Origin: JBNAGF01 sp049801055
GTDB taxonomy: Bacteria; Pseudomonadota; Alphaproteobacteria; Rhodobacterales; Rhodobacteraceae
Assembly (NCBI RefSeq): GCF_049801055.1
Contig: NZ_JBNAGF010000002.1
Location: forward strand, 186,001-250,000
DNA length: 64,000 bases
Direction of reading: 5' to 3'
The first letter of the stretch is position 1. The number at the start of each line of letters is the position of its first letter. The position numbers and the translations under genes are program-made. Shown here piece by piece: positions 28,187 through 36,523 of this stretch. The notes under the pieces were generated by a model, which saw only the letters and a list, made by a program, of their open reading frames with translations, made no database searches and was not told the origin of the DNA.

Positions 28187-29161
28187 CTAAGGGTGCAGGG
28201 TTCCAAGCTCCGGCGTGTCCGCATTTGCGCTTTCATCCGGCCAGTTCGTGCGCCAGATTTCGACGGACCAATGGTCGCTGCGCACGGCCGGCCGGTCAAA
28301 GCCGGGTTTTGGCTTGACCACAGGTTCGATCACGACGTCGTACCGGGGAACTGCAAAATAGGGAAACGAGTATCTTTCCCGCCCGGACAAGTTGACGACC
28401 CGGTGCGGGGTCGACACCAACTGTCCGCCGGTCCACAGTTCCAGCATGTCGCCGATATTGACTACGAATCCGTCTGTCGGGCAGTCGGGGGTGATCCAGT
28501 TTCCATCGCGGGTCTGAATCTCCAGACCGCCAACAGGATCAGGAGCGATGATTGTCAGGGCGTCGGTATCCTTGTGCGGGTGGATCCCGAAACCAGCCTC
28601 ATCCGGCGCCTGTGGCGGGTAATGCAGCAGGGTCATGTTGGTCAGCGGGTTGACAAAAGCGTCCCGAAACAGCCCGTCAGCCAGACCGAGGCCCTCCTCC
28701 AGAGCGCCCAAAAGCAGATCGGCAATTTTGTCCATCTGTTTCCAGTAGGTCAGCAGAACCAGCTTTGCATGGGGCACGTCACGCGGCCAGATGTTCGGCC
28801 CGTGCAGGAAACACTCATCAAAAACGGCCGCATCCGGGCTGATCTCGTGATGGAGCTTGTATCCTTCGTATCGGTCTGCGGTGCCGGTTCCGTCATTGGG
28901 CGCGAAAAACCCCAAGGGGACGTATCCACGGTAGTTATTCCGGGTAATCGCCTGATCCCACTTTGCTTTTTCGCTGACCGAAAAAATGTCGCGAACCGTT
29001 TGCCTGACCTCGTCAACCAGATCGGGAAAAACCTCGGTGCCAGTAATCGACAGGAAACCCACCTCGGAGAAAGCATCCATGATCTCCGCGATGACAAACG
29101 GGCGCAGAGGGTCGGACGGATGGCGCAAAGGTGAGATGTCTACTGTGGGTATTTCCTGCAT
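28187..29161 (-). CDS. 2-oxoglutarate/Fe(II) oxygenase, isopenicillin N synthase-like
   Basis: The 324-residue protein has the iron-binding HxD in IHPHKDTDALTII, the distal histidine in TPHRVVNLSG, and the 2-oxoglutarate-binding RYSFPYF pattern. The N-terminal PTVDISPL and the N-terminal DIOX_N-type domain are also present. The ATG at 29161 (MQEIPTVDI) fits the family start; a longer in-frame extension to 29305 is unlikely. The substrate is unknown. It is divergent from proS. Confidence 0.9.
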   Translation of the reverse strand: MQEIPTVDISPLRHPSDPLRPFVIAEIMDAFSEVGFLSITGTEVFPDLVDEVRQTVRDIFSVSEKAKWDQAITRNNYRGYVPLGFFAPNDGTGTADRYEGYKLHHEISPDAAVFDECFLHGPNIWPRDVPHAKLVLLTYWKQMDKIADLLLGALEEGLGLADGLFRDAFVNPLTNMTLLHYPPQAPDEAGFGIHPHKDTDALTIIAPDPVGGLEIQTRDGNWITPDCPTDGFVVNIGDMLELWTGGQLVSTPHRVVNLSGRERYSFPYFAVPRYDVVIEPVVKPKPGFDRPAVRSDHWSVEIWRTNWPDESANADTPELGTLHP

Positions 29162-29394
29162 GGGCAGAACCTCATTGAATGACCCGCGCAGGGACCAAGC
29201 CGGTTTTCCATACTGCGCTGGCGATGTTTCGTCAGGTTTCTTCCTGTCAGCGGAGAGGTCAATCGGAAAACGAAACCCTCGGTCCGGAAATGATCGCCCC
29301 AACACCGTGGATAGGCTGCAATGGCCGATTGCCTGTCGCGCAGGGATGGCTTAGACCGCTGCAAACCGCTCATTTGCAGACGAAGAGAGAGCCG

Positions 29395-30789
29395 ATGCGC
29401 CTGACCCGTTACTTCCTGCCTGTTCTGAAGGAAAACCCCTCTGAAGCCCAGATTGTCAGCCATCGGCTGATGCTGCGTGCCGGTATGATCAAGCAGGCTA
29501 GCGCCGGGATCTATTCCTGGTTGCCACTTGGCCTCAAGGTGCTGCGCCGGATCGAACAGATCGTTCACGAAGAACAGGCGCGCGCCGGCCACCTTGCGAT
29601 GCTGATGCCGACCATCCAATCGGCGGATCTATGGCGCGAAAGCGGCCGCTACGATGCCTATGGTGCCGAGATGCTGCGCATCACCGACCGTCACGAACGC
29701 GATATGCTGTTCACACCCACCGCCGAAGAGCTGATCACCGATATCTTCCGTTCCCATGTCAGCAGCTACAAGGACTTGCCGCTGACCATGTACCAGATCC
29801 AGTGGAAATTCCGCGACGAGATCCGCCCGCGTTTCGGCGTAATGCGTGGGCGCGAGTTCTACATGAAGGATGGCTACAACTTCGACCTCACCAAAGAGGA
29901 CGCGCTGCACGCTTATAACCGCCATCTGGTGAGCTACTTGCGCACCTATGAACGGATGGGTCTTCAGGCGATCCCGATGCGCGCCGATTCCGGCCCGATC
30001 GGTGGTGACGACACCCATGAGTTTCTGGTTCTGGCTGACACGGGCGAATCCGAAGTTTTCTATGACAGCGCAGTAACCGACATCCGCCTTGGCGAACGCG
30101 AGATCGACTATGACAGTGTCGACCAGTGCCGCGCTGTAATGGAGGAGTTCACTTCGCTTTATGCGCGCACCGACGAAACCCATGACGCGGCCAGATTCGA
30201 TGAGATTCCCGAAGAGCGCCGCCGCGTGGCGCGCGGGATCGAGGTCGGGCAGATCTTCTATTTCGGCACCAAGTATTCCGAGCCGCTGGGCGCAACGGTT
30301 CAGGGACCGGACGGGAAATCGACCCCGGTGCATATGGGCAGCCACGGCATTGGCGTTTCCCGGCTTGTGGGCGCTATCATCGAGGCCAGCCATGACGACA
30401 ATGGCATCATCTGGCCCGAAGGGGTGACGCCGTTCCATTGCGGGATCGTGAATTTGAAACAGGGTGATGCACAGGCCGACGAGGCATGTGAAAAACTCTA
30501 TGCTTCGCTGTCGGCATTGGGGCTCGAACCGCTCTATGACGATCGCAACGAACGGGCAGGGGGCAAGTTCGCGACGATGGACCTGATCGGGTTGCCGTGG
30601 CGGATCACGGTTGGACCGCGCGGGCTCAAAAACGGGGTAGTGGAATTGACCTGCCGCCGCACCGGCGAAAGCGAAGAGCTGAGCCCGGAAACGGCCGTTG
30701 CAAAGGTGGCCGAGATCTACGCGACGCACCACCCGCATCTGCAGAAGGATGAGCCAATGGCCGGCCGGTCCTTCCACACATGGCTCTGA
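29395..30789 (+). CDS. proS: Prolyl-tRNA synthetase
   Basis: This class II synthetase charges tRNA-Pro. The 464-residue protein begins MRLTRYFLPVLKENPSEAQ and has motif 2 around FRDEIRPRFGVMRGREFYMKD and motif 3 around GSHGIGVSRLVGAIIE. It lacks the large editing insertion of the E. coli enzyme, as expected for the short alphaproteobacterial form. GAGAGAG precedes the ATG. The open frame upstream to 29179 is not coding. Confidence 0.97.
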   Translation: MRLTRYFLPVLKENPSEAQIVSHRLMLRAGMIKQASAGIYSWLPLGLKVLRRIEQIVHEEQARAGHLAMLMPTIQSADLWRESGRYDAYGAEMLRITDRHERDMLFTPTAEELITDIFRSHVSSYKDLPLTMYQIQWKFRDEIRPRFGVMRGREFYMKDGYNFDLTKEDALHAYNRHLVSYLRTYERMGLQAIPMRADSGPIGGDDTHEFLVLADTGESEVFYDSAVTDIRLGEREIDYDSVDQCRAVMEEFTSLYARTDETHDAARFDEIPEERRRVARGIEVGQIFYFGTKYSEPLGATVQGPDGKSTPVHMGSHGIGVSRLVGAIIEASHDDNGIIWPEGVTPFHCGIVNLKQGDAQADEACEKLYASLSALGLEPLYDDRNERAGGKFATMDLIGLPWRITVGPRGLKNGVVELTCRRTGESEELSPETAVAKVAEIYATHHPHLQKDEPMAGRSFHTWL

Positions 30790-30815
30790 TAACCGGCAGA
30801 TTCTGAACTCGACGA

Positions 30816-30838
30816 CCCGCCCGACCTATCCGGGCGGG
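30816..30838. terminator. GC-rich hairpin between convergent proS and the 30845 gene
   Basis: A perfect eight-base-pair stem CCCGCCCG/CGGGCGGG with a 7-nt loop (ACCTATC) lies 26 nt after the proS stop and 7 nt before the stop of the convergent gene. Neither side has a T run, so it is at best a hairpin-only or bidirectional terminator. Confidence 0.4.
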
Positions 30839-30844
30839 CGTGAT

Positions 30845-31243
30845 TCAAACTTGACCGCGTGCGGTTCCTTCCGGCGGATGACGCAGTATTTCGCCATCCG
30901 CCCGGTCCCCCGGCAATGGTAATACGGTCAGTCTCCCCATCCGTGCGACAAGCTCTCGCATGCTGATTCCAAGAAACCGAAGGCCACAAACACGGGCGCC
31001 GTTTTCGCGGTCGGTCAGGCAAAGGCGACCGCCGCGAATGCTCAGGCGGTATCCTTTGTCTCGCATCACATCGATAAGCGCGGCCCATGTTTTTGACGTT
31101 TCGAAATGCGGCAGGATCGAAGCCCTGAGAAGCGCGGCGGTTTCACAATCGAGTTCTGTAGCGGCCGTTCGCCGGCTTTCGGTTGCCACTAATGGCTCCC
31201 CGACTGTGTGAGGGTCGTTTTGGTTGTGCCTTGTCCCGTCCAT
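30845..31243 (-). CDS. Unidentified small protein behind a palindromic promoter element
   Basis: The 132-residue product is soluble and I do not recognise a family. Its second half (SKTWAALIDVMRDKGYRLS, GGRLCLTDRENGARVCGL, SMRELVARMGRL) looks like a compact mixed alpha/beta domain seen in alphaproteobacterial hypothetical or mobilisation-associated proteins. That link is weak. I chose ATG at 31243 (MDGTRHNQ) because GAGG lies five nt upstream; a GTG at 31261 would extend it into the palindrome described next. The 15-nt perfect palindrome just upstream suggests autoregulation or control by an unseen repressor. Confidence 0.6.
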   Translation of the reverse strand: MDGTRHNQNDPHTVGEPLVATESRRTAATELDCETAALLRASILPHFETSKTWAALIDVMRDKGYRLSIRGGRLCLTDRENGARVCGLRFLGISMRELVARMGRLTVLPLPGDRADGEILRHPPEGTARGQV

Positions 31244-31258
31244 CTGCGCCTCGCTTTC

Positions 31259-31273
31259 CACTGGTCACCAGTG
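31259..31273. promoter_or_regulatory. 15-nt perfect palindrome, operator-like
   Basis: CACTGGT-C-ACCAGTG is perfectly symmetric about base 31266 and lies 16 nt upstream of the preferred ATG of the minus-strand gene. The adjacent AT-rich stretch to the right (31290-31340, with several A runs) is a plausible minus-strand promoter. The position overlapping the leader fits a repressor site. Confidence 0.45.
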
Positions 31274-31899
31274 TTTCTCAGTGCAAAATCGCTGTAGGAA
31301 AAAGCGTGCAGAAGATTCATCAAAAAATCAAAAACTAGGCAGAAATCTGTTCATAAAGTGTCAGATTCAGTTGCATTTTGGACTCAATAGGGTTGGATTC
31401 CCGGCATTGTTTCCAGATCGGATGAGGCGACATGCGGGGAACAATTGAATGGACATCAATACCGACAGGAAATCTGGACCGGTTCTTGCCGGTCGATCCA
31501 TGCCGAAACGGCCGCCACCACAGTGCGAAACAACTGCTGAGACGTTCTCGTGTTTTTGGGGGGTAGTCCGGAGCGGCGTAAGTCGCCGCTCCGGACCGGA
31601 AAAGTGCTTGGTGCTAAAAATTCTTGTTGAGCCCGAATACTCGCTCTGTGCAAAATTAGGCTAACCCCACTTTCCTCGAACCCGATGCCAATTCGCGTTT
31701 TCATGGCAAAACCGCCGAAAATTGTGCTGCGATCGTGGCCAATGCTTTGCAAAACGGGGCAACTGTTTTGAAAGCGGCTGATTCCGCGCTCCGAATCCCA
31801 TGCCGACAATTGATTTTGCAATCGCGACAGATCGGAAATCGGGTTGACCACAGGGCGCGAAACGAACAGGGTCCGGCGAAATCAGAGATGAGAGGCTCA
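31274..31899. other. 626-nt gap with two strong stem-loops, no convincing gene
   Basis: No open frame here has credible codon usage; the longest (31449-31664, plus strand) has no recognisable protein. The left part (31290-31420) is AT-rich. Two hairpins are present: GACCGG/CCGGTC with a 6-nt loop at 31477-31494, and a perfect 13-bp stem with a 5-nt loop at 31566-31596. Neither is followed by a T run on either strand. The right part must contain the lolCE promoter. A structured small RNA or a long structured leader is possible but unproven. Confidence 0.5.
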
Positions 31900-33231
31900 A
31901 TGGCCCGATCCCCGACACCCCCCGGAGCCAAGGACAAGGCCCGGACTTTATCCCCGAAACCCTTTGCGCCGTTCGAATGGATGATCGCCTGGCGCTATCT
32001 TCGCGCGCGCCGGGCCGAGGGGGGCGTCAGCGTAATGACCTGGATTTCACTGATCGGGATTACGCTGGCTGTTTTTGCCCTGATCGCAACGCTGGCTGTA
32101 CGATCGGGATTTCGTTCGGAATTCGTTGGCACCATTCTTGGCGCCAACGCCCATGTGACGATCTATAGCGGCGGCGAGGTCATACCGGAAACCGGGCGCA
32201 TTGACCGGACTATCAGCGACTATGAGGGCATGGCTGCAAGGATTGCCGATGTTCCCGGGGTCGTCCGGGCAGCGCCCATAGTGCGGGGGCAGGTCATGGC
32301 CTCGCAGCGTGACCGCAACGCCGGGGTCGAGGTGTTTGGAATTGCCCATGCCGATCTGATGACCCTGCCGGGTGTGGCCGAAAGCGAAGACGCCTATGGG
32401 GATTTGTCCCGGTTTCCGGAGGGCATCGCGCTGGGGTCCGGTGTTGCCCGGGAACTTGGCGCAGCAGTCGGTGACCGTATCAAGCTGATTTCGCCGAACG
32501 GCGTAAAAACAGCCTTTGGGACCAGTCCGCGGATCAACGCCTACGAGGTCGTCTATGTTTTTAACACGGGGCGATATGACATCGACCGGACACGCGCATA
32601 TCTGCCCTTGTCCGAGGCGCAGTCTTTTTTCAACCGCGAGGGCAGGGCGGACGAGATCGAAGTGATGGTCGCCGAACCTGAGGCGGTAGACGGCTTGGTC
32701 TTCAACGTCACAAAGGCGGCCGGTGAGCTTGCCCGCGCGTGGACTTGGCGGGATGCCAGTGGTGGGTTCCTGCGCGCGCTCGAAGTCGAGGACAATGTGA
32801 TGTTCATCATCCTCTCGATCCTGGTTCTCATCGCCACCATGAATATCGTTTCGGGTCTGATTATGTTGGTCAAGAACAAGGGACGTGACATCGGCATTCT
32901 GCGTACGATTGGTCTGAGCGAGGGTTCGATCCTGCGGGTCTTTTTCATATGCGGCGCGGTCACGGGCGTCGTCGGAACTGCCATCGGTGTCGCGCTGGGG
33001 TGTCTCTTTGCAATCTACATCGACCCGATCTTTTCCTTTGTAAACTACGCGATGGGCGGCGGTGTCTGGGATCCCGCGATCCGGGGCATCTATGCACTTC
33101 CGGCGGAACTGCACCTTTCAGACGTGATGAAGGCGGTGGGCTTGTCCCTAGGTCTGTCGTTTCTTGTCACCTATTTCCCGGCTCGACGTGCGGCCCGGAT
33201 GAACCCGGTCGAGGCGCTGCGTTATGAGTGA
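31900..33231 (+). CDS. lolC: Lipoprotein-releasing ABC transporter permease (LolC/E type)
   Basis: The 443-residue permease releases mature lipoproteins from the inner membrane to the carrier LolA. It has an N-terminal membrane segment preceded by FEWMIAWRYLRARRAEGGVSV, a long periplasmic domain, and three C-terminal membrane segments with the FtsX-type loop RDIGILRTIGLSEGSILRVF. GAGAGG lies before the ATG at 31900; an ATG at 31888 is the alternative. Only one permease gene is present, as in many Alphaproteobacteria, so it would act as a homodimer. lolD overlaps its end by 8 nt. Confidence 0.92.
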   Translation: MARSPTPPGAKDKARTLSPKPFAPFEWMIAWRYLRARRAEGGVSVMTWISLIGITLAVFALIATLAVRSGFRSEFVGTILGANAHVTIYSGGEVIPETGRIDRTISDYEGMAARIADVPGVVRAAPIVRGQVMASQRDRNAGVEVFGIAHADLMTLPGVAESEDAYGDLSRFPEGIALGSGVARELGAAVGDRIKLISPNGVKTAFGTSPRINAYEVVYVFNTGRYDIDRTRAYLPLSEAQSFFNREGRADEIEVMVAEPEAVDGLVFNVTKAAGELARAWTWRDASGGFLRALEVEDNVMFIILSILVLIATMNIVSGLIMLVKNKGRDIGILRTIGLSEGSILRVFFICGAVTGVVGTAIGVALGCLFAIYIDPIFSFVNYAMGGGVWDPAIRGIYALPAELHLSDVMKAVGLSLGLSFLVTYFPARRAARMNPVEALRYE

Positions 33232-33910
33232 AGCGATCCTCAAACTCTCTGATCTGAGCAAGACATATCTGCCCGGCACACCTGGCGAAGTTCAGGTTCT
33301 GCGCGGGGCTGACCTGATAGTCACACCTGGCGAAACCGTTGCGCTTGTGGCGCCATCCGGGGCCGGAAAGTCCACGCTGCTGCATATTGCCGGTCTGCTG
33401 GATACACCTGACAAGGGACGGGTCGAAATCGCCGGGCAGGATATGACCGGGCGCTCGGATCGCGTGCGCACACGGACCCGGCGGCAGGATGTCGGTTTCA
33501 TTTACCAGTTTCATCACCTGCTGCCCGAGTTCACGGCGCTAGAAAACATTGTCCTTCCACAGCTCGTAAACGGTGTAGGCGAGAGTGCTGCCGTCGATAG
33601 GGCGCAAGACCTGCTGTCCCGTGTCGGGGTAGGGGATCGTGCAAGCCACAGACCGGCCGCGCTGTCGGGAGGAGAGCAACAACGCGTCGCCTTTTGCCGG
33701 GCGCTGGCCAATGCGCCGCGTCTGCTTCTGGCGGATGAGCCAACCGGCAACCTTGACCCGGCTACATCCGATCAGGTGTTCGACGCCTTGATGGAGCTGG
33801 TGTCAGGCACTGGACTGTCGGCGCTGATAGCTACGCATAATATGGACCTTGCCGCCAGGATGGATCGGGTTCTGCGACTGGAAAACGGACAGCTTATGCC
33901 AGCTGAGTGA
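33224..33910 (+). CDS. lolD: Lipoprotein-releasing system ATP-binding protein LolD
   Basis: The 228-residue ABC ATPase powers lipoprotein release together with the upstream permease. It has Walker A VAPSGAGKSTLLHIAGLL, the signature LSGGEQQRVAFCRAL and Walker B LLLADEPTGNLDP, with the LolD-type FIYQFHHLLPEFTALENI. Its 3' end overlaps the convergent DMT transporter gene by 17 nt. Confidence 0.94.
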   Translation: MSEAILKLSDLSKTYLPGTPGEVQVLRGADLIVTPGETVALVAPSGAGKSTLLHIAGLLDTPDKGRVEIAGQDMTGRSDRVRTRTRRQDVGFIYQFHHLLPEFTALENIVLPQLVNGVGESAAVDRAQDLLSRVGVGDRASHRPAALSGGEQQRVAFCRALANAPRLLLADEPTGNLDPATSDQVFDALMELVSGTGLSALIATHNMDLAARMDRVLRLENGQLMPAE

Positions 33911-34331
33911 CCGCGACGCCAAGCGCCATGATCCCGATCCCTGCCGCGCGCATTGCTGTCAACGGGCTGACCTGTGCACCGAACAACCCGTAGTGGTCAA
34001 TTGCTGCGGCGCTGATCAACTGTCCGATCAGCACGAAGAAAACCGCGTTTCCAACTCCGAAATGCGGGGCCACATGGGTGATCGACAACACGTAGAATGC
34101 AACCAGCAGACCGGCAAGAAACAGGTGCTTGGGCGCTCCGCCCAGTTTCGACAGGGCCTGTGGCCCGGTAACCAGAAACAGCAGCAGCACCGACGCGCCG
34201 AACGCCACGGCAAACAGCACGACCCCCGCGGCTGTGGGCGATCCGATCAACTTGCCCAGTGCGGCATTCAGGGCCGCCAGTATCGGGATGCCGACCCCCG
34301 CGGCCAGCATGATCAGAGCATAATGCGTCAT
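33894..34331 (-). CDS. DMT-superfamily small transporter (DUF606/YdcZ type)
   Basis: The 145-residue protein has about five hydrophobic segments and the DUF606 pattern GVGIPILAALNAALGKLIGSP and VFFVLIGQLISAAAIDHYGLFG. Members behave as half-size drug/metabolite transporters and usually act as dimers. The ATG at 34331 (MTHYALIML) is the expected family start. The substrate is unknown. Confidence 0.85.
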   Translation of the reverse strand: MTHYALIMLAAGVGIPILAALNAALGKLIGSPTAAGVVLFAVAFGASVLLLFLVTGPQALSKLGGAPKHLFLAGLLVAFYVLSITHVAPHFGVGNAVFFVLIGQLISAAAIDHYGLFGAQVSPLTAMRAAGIGIMALGVAVTQLA

Positions 34332-34441
34332 GGTGTGTCGACCTTCCCGTCCTGTGCGCTTGATCTGGATCATTGCGCCGAAGCCGGGTGCAGGCAAGCC
34401 TGCCGAGGACAGGCAAACCAAGAAAATTCAATGCGGACCGC

Positions 34442-34849
34442 ATGATGAAGGCATACATGATCCTGCTTCCGGCTTGCGCGACTCTGGCGCTTGCAGCCTG
34501 CGCCTATCCGCTCGGCACCCCATCTGGCGCCTCGCTCTACCGGCAGAACTGCGTTAGCTGTCACGGCCCGGATGGCGCAGGAGATGGTGAGCTGGCAGCA
34601 ACATTGCCACGCCCGCCAGCCGATTTGCGCAGGCTCGCGGCGGAAAATGGCGGTGTTTACCCGGCCGAACAGGTCATGGCTGAAATCTACGGCTACCGCG
34701 GCAAAGACTTGCAGGGCCTGATGCCAGAGTTTGCGCCACTTTTTGATGGTCCGGAGGTCACATGGACAGCCCCCGACGGGCGCAGGATTGCCACACCAGC
34801 CGCGTTGTTGGCGCTTTCGGATCATGTCAGATCGTTGCAGGTCAACTGA
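34442..34849 (+). CDS. Lipoprotein cytochrome c, first of three tandem paralogues
   Basis: The ~135-residue product has a lipoprotein signal peptide with lipobox LAAC (Cys near residue 20 from 34442) and one heme motif CVSCH in YRQNCVSCHGPDG. A likely distal ligand methionine is in GLMPEF. It should be tethered to the periplasmic face of the inner membrane or to the outer membrane. An ATG at 34445 is an equally good start. It shares the PADLRRLAAENGGV-P-EQV block with the next two genes, and the three are arranged as an operon. Confidence 0.88.
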   Translation: MMKAYMILLPACATLALAACAYPLGTPSGASLYRQNCVSCHGPDGAGDGELAATLPRPPADLRRLAAENGGVYPAEQVMAEIYGYRGKDLQGLMPEFAPLFDGPEVTWTAPDGRRIATPAALLALSDHVRSLQVN

Positions 34850-34901
34850 CGCTTGCAGTGATCGCCTGGACAGAACAGACTGCTCAAACAGGAGACTACC
34901 A

Positions 34902-35306
34902 ATGAAATCCCAACTTCCCCTTGCTGCCACCTTGATGCTGGCTATGACATCCCCGGCGGTTGCGCAGGATCCCGAAGTCGGGGCCGACCTGTATCGCACC
35001 CATTGCGCCACCTGCCATGGTGTTGACGGAGCAGGCGACGGGCCAATGGCGGGTGTGCTGGTGGTTCCGCCTGCGGACCTGACACTATTGTCTGCGGGCA
35101 ATGACGGCGTTTTTCCGACCGAGCGTGTGGTCAAACGTATCGATGGGCGTGATCCGCTGGTCAGCCATGGCAGCCCGATGCCGGTCTATGGGTTCTTCTT
35201 TGAAGGCAACGACAAGGCCACGAAAACTCCGACAGGTCAGCCGGTCCTGACGTCAGCACCGATTGTCGACCTGTTGGAATACCTGCAAACCCTACAAGGC
35301 GGTTAA
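34902..35306 (+). CDS. Periplasmic cytochrome c, second of three tandem paralogues
   Basis: The 134-residue product has a cleavable Sec signal (cleavage after PAVAQ), a single heme motif CATCH and the methionine ligand candidate in GSPMPVYG. AGGAG precedes the ATG at 34902. Unlike its neighbours it lacks a lipobox and should be soluble. The conserved PADLTLLSAGNDGVFPTERV matches the blocks in the flanking paralogues. Confidence 0.9.
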   Translation: MKSQLPLAATLMLAMTSPAVAQDPEVGADLYRTHCATCHGVDGAGDGPMAGVLVVPPADLTLLSAGNDGVFPTERVVKRIDGRDPLVSHGSPMPVYGFFFEGNDKATKTPTGQPVLTSAPIVDLLEYLQTLQGG

Positions 35307-35310
35307 GTAT

Positions 35311-35706
35311 ATGCGTCCGATTTTCCTGTTTGCCTCTCTCGTCGCGATGGCTGGCTGTGCCGCAGATCCGGAAATGCCGACCCCGTCCGAAGGCGAACAG
35401 ATCTATGCCGAGAATTGCACGGCATGTCATGGGTATCGCGGCGAAGGCGCGGCATTGATCGGCGGCCAGACTGCGCCTGACCTGACCCGGATTTCCGCTC
35501 GCAATGGCGGCGAGTTTCCGAGGGCGCAGGTTCTGTCCCAGATAGATGGCTATGGCCGGGGCAAGGTTTCCGATACAGTCATGCCAGAATTCGGAACCCT
35601 GCTCGAAGGCGAAACCGTTCCGGTCGAAGTGGATGGCACCATGACACCGACGCCGCGGCCTCTGGCGGCGCTTCTGAGCTATCTGGAAAGTATTCAGCAG
35701 CCCTGA
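35311..35706 (+). CDS. Lipoprotein cytochrome c, third of three tandem paralogues
   Basis: The 131-residue product has lipobox MAGC, heme motif CTACH and the methionine candidate in TVMPEFG. It starts 4 nt after the preceding stop with no clear ribosome-binding site, so translation is probably coupled. The three proteins differ by only a few residues in length. No oxidase or dehydrogenase partner is adjacent, so the electron donor and acceptor are unknown. Confidence 0.88.
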   Translation: MRPIFLFASLVAMAGCAADPEMPTPSEGEQIYAENCTACHGYRGEGAALIGGQTAPDLTRISARNGGEFPRAQVLSQIDGYGRGKVSDTVMPEFGTLLEGETVPVEVDGTMTPTPRPLAALLSYLESIQQP

Positions 35707-35760
35707 TCTGAGCGCGTCACAAGCCAAGTCTGCAGGGCCACCTCCGACACGGCAACCGGA

Positions 35761-36447
35761 TTAATCGCAAATTCCCTTCAACGCGGCATCCTTCCACGGC
35801 AGATAAACATCGCTGCGGCGGGATTGCGGCAGGTCGGTAATCGGCATGACTTCGGCAAGCATTGCATGCAGCCTTTTCGTCCTTGCCGCGCCCGGTGCAA
35901 GGGCGCGGCAGCAGACATATTCTTCGACGATCGAGCCTTGCTGCTCATAGCCGTAACTCAGGAAATCGGCGGAATTGTCCAGATCGAACAGATAGGGATC
36001 CTCGTCACCGCCGTGCTCGGCCGCAGCCCGAAGCGGGTGGTATCCGGTTTTGCTCCGGTTCTGCCATTGCCAGACATGGGTCAGTTCATGGGCCAGCAAC
36101 ATGCCCTCGACCAGATAAAGCTGGTCAGGAAAAGAGGGCATGTAATTGTCGACGTACCAGTCCTTTGAAAAATAGACCTTGTTGAACAACGCCACCGCGG
36201 CGGGTTTGGCGGTGACGATCTCTTCTTTCTGAGGCGGCAGGATGCGTTCCCGGCAGGTCACGCGCGGACGGGCCTCGCGGCGAAACGTGACCGACCCGAC
36301 CGGGGCGCCGCGAACCAGCCGCACCCGTTCGAGATCCAGCCCCGCGCCGAGGATTTCCTCGGCAAAGCCCAATTCTGAATCGGTAAGCGGACGTCCGCAA
36401 CCGGCCACAAGCAGAACAAGGCAGAGGAACCGCAGGATCATGGGCAA
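35761..36447 (-). CDS. Lipoprotein with a HELTHVW zinc-protease-like motif
   Basis: The 228-residue product has a lipoprotein signal (lipobox VAGC at about residues 14-17). In the middle, LLAHELTHVWQWQ fits the HExxH zincin core, and a candidate glutamate ligand follows in the EEYVCC region. I do not recognise a named peptidase family; DUF4157-like proteins share the HELTHVxQ pattern but are usually not lipoproteins. It is probably a surface or periplasmic zinc-binding protein. An ATG at 36441 is an alternative start. Confidence 0.7.
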   Translation of the reverse strand: MPMILRFLCLVLLVAGCGRPLTDSELGFAEEILGAGLDLERVRLVRGAPVGSVTFRREARPRVTCRERILPPQKEEIVTAKPAAVALFNKVYFSKDWYVDNYMPSFPDQLYLVEGMLLAHELTHVWQWQNRSKTGYHPLRAAAEHGGDEDPYLFDLDNSADFLSYGYEQQGSIVEEYVCCRALAPGAARTKRLHAMLAEVMPITDLPQSRRSDVYLPWKDAALKGICD

Positions 36448-36481
36448 AGCTTACCAGCCCGATGCGGGCGGTGACAGGGGA

Positions 36482-36508
36482 TTGGCGCAAAACAGTTCGT
36501 GGCGCCAA
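36482..36508 (-). terminator. Hairpin after the Tag-like glycosylase gene
   Basis: A perfect 7-bp inverted repeat TTGGCGC/GCGCCAA with a 13-nt loop lies 15 nt after the minus-strand stop at 36524. No T run follows on the minus strand, so function as a terminator is tentative. Confidence 0.3.
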
Positions 36509-36523
36509 AGCCGTCTGACCGTA

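Noticed and set aside
29179..29394. N-terminal extension of proS
   Set aside because: The family start MRLTRYFLPVLKENPSEAQ is at 29395 with a good ribosome-binding site; the extension is divergent-promoter DNA.
31449..31664. Short plus-strand open frame (72 codons) in the gap before lolCE
   Set aside because: No ribosome-binding site and no family resemblance; it also crosses the 13-bp hairpin.
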